Source: Elusimicrobiota bacterium
GTDB lineage: Bacteria; Elusimicrobiota; Elusimicrobia; UBA1565
Length of the DNA: 64,000 nucleotides
NCBI GenBank assembly: GCA_016196755.1
Contig: JACPXC010000030.1
Location: forward strand, 1 to 64,000
Direction of reading: 5' to 3'
Part shown: positions 61,614 through 64,000 of the stretch, piece after piece
How positions within the stretch are numbered: the stretch's first letter is position 1
Layout of the letters: every line of letters starts with the position of its first letter
The notes under the pieces: generated by a model
The model's database searches: none
Told to the model about the DNA's origin: nothing
Seen by the model: the letters and a program-made list of their open reading frames with translations, nothing else
Position numbers and translations under genes: made by a program

Positions 61614-64000
61614 TCACCGCGCCACCACGCACGTACCGTTGAAGAGCTTCCCGTCGCCTTCCACCTGATAGACGTAGACGCCGCTGGTGACCGGCTTGCC
61701 GTTCATCATGCCGTCCCACTGCAGGCTGTCCGGATTCGGCCCGGGGGCCATCGAGGCCACCTTAGCGCCCCGCAAGTCGAAGATCGAACCCGAGACCGAC
61801 GCGCCCTTCGGGTTGTCGAAGAGCATGATCATCAGATCGTTCTTGCCGTCGCCGTTGGGCGTGATGACCCGGGTCGTGATGTTGGAGAGGTCGAAGGTGG
61901 CCGCCGAGTCGCGGAACACGCGGCGGACCTGGAAGGCGCCGATGTTGGGCGTCTCGGCCGTGACGGTCTGGCCCAGCGGGTCGACTTGGCCGTAGATCTT
62001 CTTGTACTCCTTGTTGTCGTTCCAGTAGAGCCCGAGGTTCTTGGCCTCGTCGGCCGCGCCGGCGGAGAACGACTCCAGGCGCACGCCCTGGGCCGCGGCC
62101 GCGGCGTCGGCCGACACGGACTGGGCGGAGGCCGGCACCGGCTTGCCCGAGCCGTCGGTCTGGTAGCGGACCGCGATCCGGACCGGCTTCTTGAAGGCGA
62201 AGTTCTTGATGGGCTCGCCGCCGTCGGAGAGGGCCCGGAACTCCACGGTCTGGAGGACCTCGCCGCCGTTCTGCTCGAGGTGGAACTCCTTCTTGATGTA
62301 GATGTCCTTGCCGGTGCCGTTGACCGAGCCCAGGAGCTCCCGGCTCAGGAGCTCGGGGACGGTGACCCCCGAGGCGCAGTCGGGCAGGGAGTGGATCTGG
62401 TCGCCGAACGGGCTCAGGACCACGGCCGCGGTCGACACCTTGAAGTCGTTGACGGCCATGACCTTATAGAACGCGCTCTGGCCGATGTCCGCCTCGGTAT
62501 GGCTGGCGACGCTTAGGCCGTAGGCCGCGAAGGGGGCGAAGGGCGAGCAGGCGCCGGTCGAGCGGTAGATCGAGTAGCCGCTGAGCTCGTCGGAGAACGG
62601 CGCCGCCGGGTCGTAGAACGGCTCGGTGCTCTCGAAGCGCGTGGTCGGCGCCCAGCTCAGCGTGATCGAGGACCCGTCGCGCGAGAAGCGCAGGCCGAAG
62701 GGCTCCTGCGGCGCCAGCGTGAAGGGCAGGGCGGACACCGAGGGCGACGGGGCGCTCTCCAGGCCCTCGGAGTCCCGCGCGCTCAGGCGGAAGTAGAAGG
62801 TGGTCTCGGCGCGCAGCGGGCGGTCGGTGTAAGCCACGCCCGCCTGCGTGGTGACGGTGACGAACTGCGCGTCGTCGGTCGAGCGCTGGACGCGGTAGTG
62901 CGTGAAGTCCAGGCCCTTGCCGCCCAGGCCCGCCGGCAGGTCGGTCCAGGACAGCCCCACCCGCTTGAGGCCGTTGAGGGTGGTCAGGCCCGCGGGCACG
63001 GCCGGCGGCAGGTTCAAGGGCTTCACGAAAGCCTGCGGGCGCGGGTCGCTGGCGTCGGCGCCGGTGTCCACGAAGGAGGTCTCGCCCAGGACGTCGACCG
63101 AGCGCACCGCGAAGTAGAAGGTCGAGGAGGGGAAGAGGCCGCCCACGCTCAACTGCTCCACGGCGCCGGGCGCCTGCGCCGGGGCCAGCGGGGCCGAGGT
63201 GGTCTGGAGGTTGAACCAGGCGGTGGCGTCGCCGGCCAGCGCGCTCACCGGGAAGGTGCCGAAGCGCACCTCGTAGCGGACGATGGGCATGAGGTTCTTG
63301 TTGCGCGGGGCGGTCCAGGAGAGCGCCACCGCGCCTTCCTGCGCGCCGGGCAGGGCGGTCAGGTCGGTGATCGGCTCGGGCAGGTTCGCAAAGAAGCTCG
63401 GCACGCCGAAGTTGCCGACGTTGCGCCCGAGCGTCACATCGCGCTGCCAGCGGCCGAGGTTGACGACCGGGGCCGAGGAGTCCTCGACCCGCAGGGCGAA
63501 GTAGTAGGTCGTAAACGGCGCGAGGCCGGTGACGCTGAAGAGCTCGCGCGAGGCCGCGGCGCCCACGGCGGGCAGCGGGCTGGAGGAGAACGCGCTCAGG
63601 GGCTTGGCGGCCGCGAAGTCGGCGTCGCTGGAGATCTGGCCCAGGGTCGACATCTTGACCGTGTAGCGCTCGGGGTTGACCGGGAAGACCCGGGCCGGCG
63701 CGGTCCAGGAGAGGTCGACGATCCCGGCCCCGGCGCCCGAGGCGGCGGCGAGGTCGGTCACCCCGGCCAGGCCGCGGGAGCGGCCGGAGGCCTGGGGCAG
63801 GGGGTTCGCGCCGTCGAGGCCGGCGTCGAGGAGGCCGGCCGTGCCGAGCTGGTCGAAGGCGCGCAGGCCGAAGAAGTACTCGACGCCCGCGTCCAGGCCG
63901 CTCAGGACCAGGCTCTCCGCCGAGCCCGGGACGTTGGCCGGATAGTAGACGTAGCTGAGGCCGGCGGCGTTGAACCAGGCCGTGGCGTCGCCGGCCAGCG
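61614..64000 (-). CDS. Large exported fibronectin-III repeat protein, 5' end outside window
   Basis: About 795 residues are visible and the frame is open at the window edge, so the start is missing. There are at least four FN3-type units with recurring ALAGDATAWFN and YYFALRVEDSS-like strands, DNA repeats such as 63212-63241 against 63971-64000, a beta-rich region (about 62000-62400) and the C-terminal domain ITPNGDGKNDLMIMLFDNPK ... SGVYVYQVEGDGKLFNGTCV-VAR. The TPNGDG.ND pattern matches the CHU_C/gliding-type domain. It is a likely surface or secreted adhesin exported with the PorV-like barrel. Confidence 0.85.
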   Translation of the reverse strand, partial: LAGDATAWFNAAGLSYVYYPANVPGSAESLVLSGLDAGVEYFFGLRAFDQLGTAGLLDAGLDGANPLPQASGRSRGLAGVTDLAAASGAGAGIVDLSWTAPARVFPVNPERYTVKMSTLGQISSDADFAAAKPLSAFSSSPLPAVGAAASRELFSVTGLAPFTTYYFALRVEDSSAPVVNLGRWQRDVTLGRNVGNFGVPSFFANLPEPITDLTALPGAQEGAVALSWTAPRNKNLMPIVRYEVRFGTFPVSALAGDATAWFNLQTTSAPLAPAQAPGAVEQLSVGGLFPSSTFYFAVRSVDVLGETSFVDTGADASDPRPQAFVKPLNLPPAVPAGLTTLNGLKRVGLSWTDLPAGLGGKGLDFTHYRVQRSTDDAQFVTVTTQAGVAYTDRPLRAETTFYFRLSARDSEGLESAPSPSVSALPFTLAPQEPFGLRFSRDGSSITLSWAPTTRFESTEPFYDPAAPFSDELSGYSIYRSTGACSPFAPFAAYGLSVASHTEADIGQSAFYKVMAVNDFKVSTAAVVLSPFGDQIHSLPDCASGVTVPELLSRELLGSVNGTGKDIYIKKEFHLEQNGGEVLQTVEFRALSDGGEPIKNFAFKKPVRIAVRYQTDGSGKPVPASAQSVSADAAAAAQGVRLESFSAGAADEAKNLGLYWNDNKEYKKIYGQVDPLGQTVTAETPNIGAFQVRRVFRDSAATFDLSNITTRVITPNGDGKNDLMIMLFDNPKGASVSGSIFDLRGAKVASMAPGPNPDSLQWDGMMNGKPVTSGVYVYQVEGDGKLFNGTCVVAR

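Overview
The window is GC-rich, gene-dense bacterial chromosome (about 63 protein genes called, one tRNA). It reads as a Gram-negative, diderm, meso-diaminopimelate bacterium: MurE carries the DNPR motif, an Omp85-type barrel and a PorV-type barrel are present, several lipoproteins are encoded, and glycyl-tRNA synthetase is the alpha2-beta2 type. Fibronectin-III proteins with a TPNGDG.ND-type C-terminal domain, a PorV-like barrel fused to TPRs and many long alanine-rich secreted proteins fit Elusimicrobiota best; this assignment is an inference from gene content, not a database result.

Layout. 1-8461: galE, a lipoprotein gene, a PIN-toxin/AbrB-antitoxin pair inserted between two partial copies of the flanking chromosome, unrecognised secreted proteins and two PilZ proteins. 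8472-12281: glutamine-dependent NAD synthase, a 76-bp perfect palindrome, and a long alanine-rich secreted protein. 12282-22392, mostly leftward: a 288-bp inverted-repeat element with a target duplication, then an RluE-type pseudouridine synthase, glyS, glyQ, recO and a response regulator, two exported or membrane proteins, and acetyl-CoA synthetase. 22649-34515: an HNH endonuclease, then the order typical of the oriC neighbourhood (rpmH, rnpA, yidD, yidC, jag, mnmE, mnmG, rsmG), with an MFS transporter and a Yip1-like protein placed between mnmE and mnmG and no dnaA. 34516-46234: the division and cell-wall cluster mraZ, rsmH, ftsL, ftsI, murE, murF, mraY, murD, ftsW, murG, led by a sigma70-type promoter and four MraZ boxes at an exact 10-bp period; it stops after murG. 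46231-55799: acetyltransferase, surE, CapA-like protein, hybrid histidine kinase, Crp/Fnr regulator, hisS, aspS, tRNA-Ala(CGC) with a terminator, an Omp85 barrel and a receiver protein. 64000 down to 55810: one long leftward unit of FN3 protein, small C-terminal-domain paralogue, PorV-TPR barrel, histidine kinase, response regulator, thpR and mltG.

The most unusual content is repetitive DNA. A 51-bp repeat lies in the coding sequence of three unrelated genes (a lipoprotein, jag and murD), in the same reading frame in jag and murD. A second family of 80-400-bp dyad-symmetric elements (three copies) has hairpins whose paired bases differ together between copies; one copy sits exactly at the meeting point of two convergent genes, has an 8-bp target duplication, and supplies a new C-terminus to the pseudouridine synthase. 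Many genes that head transcription units have a TANAAT-like box only 5-9 bases before the start codon, which suggests that leaderless mRNAs are common here.
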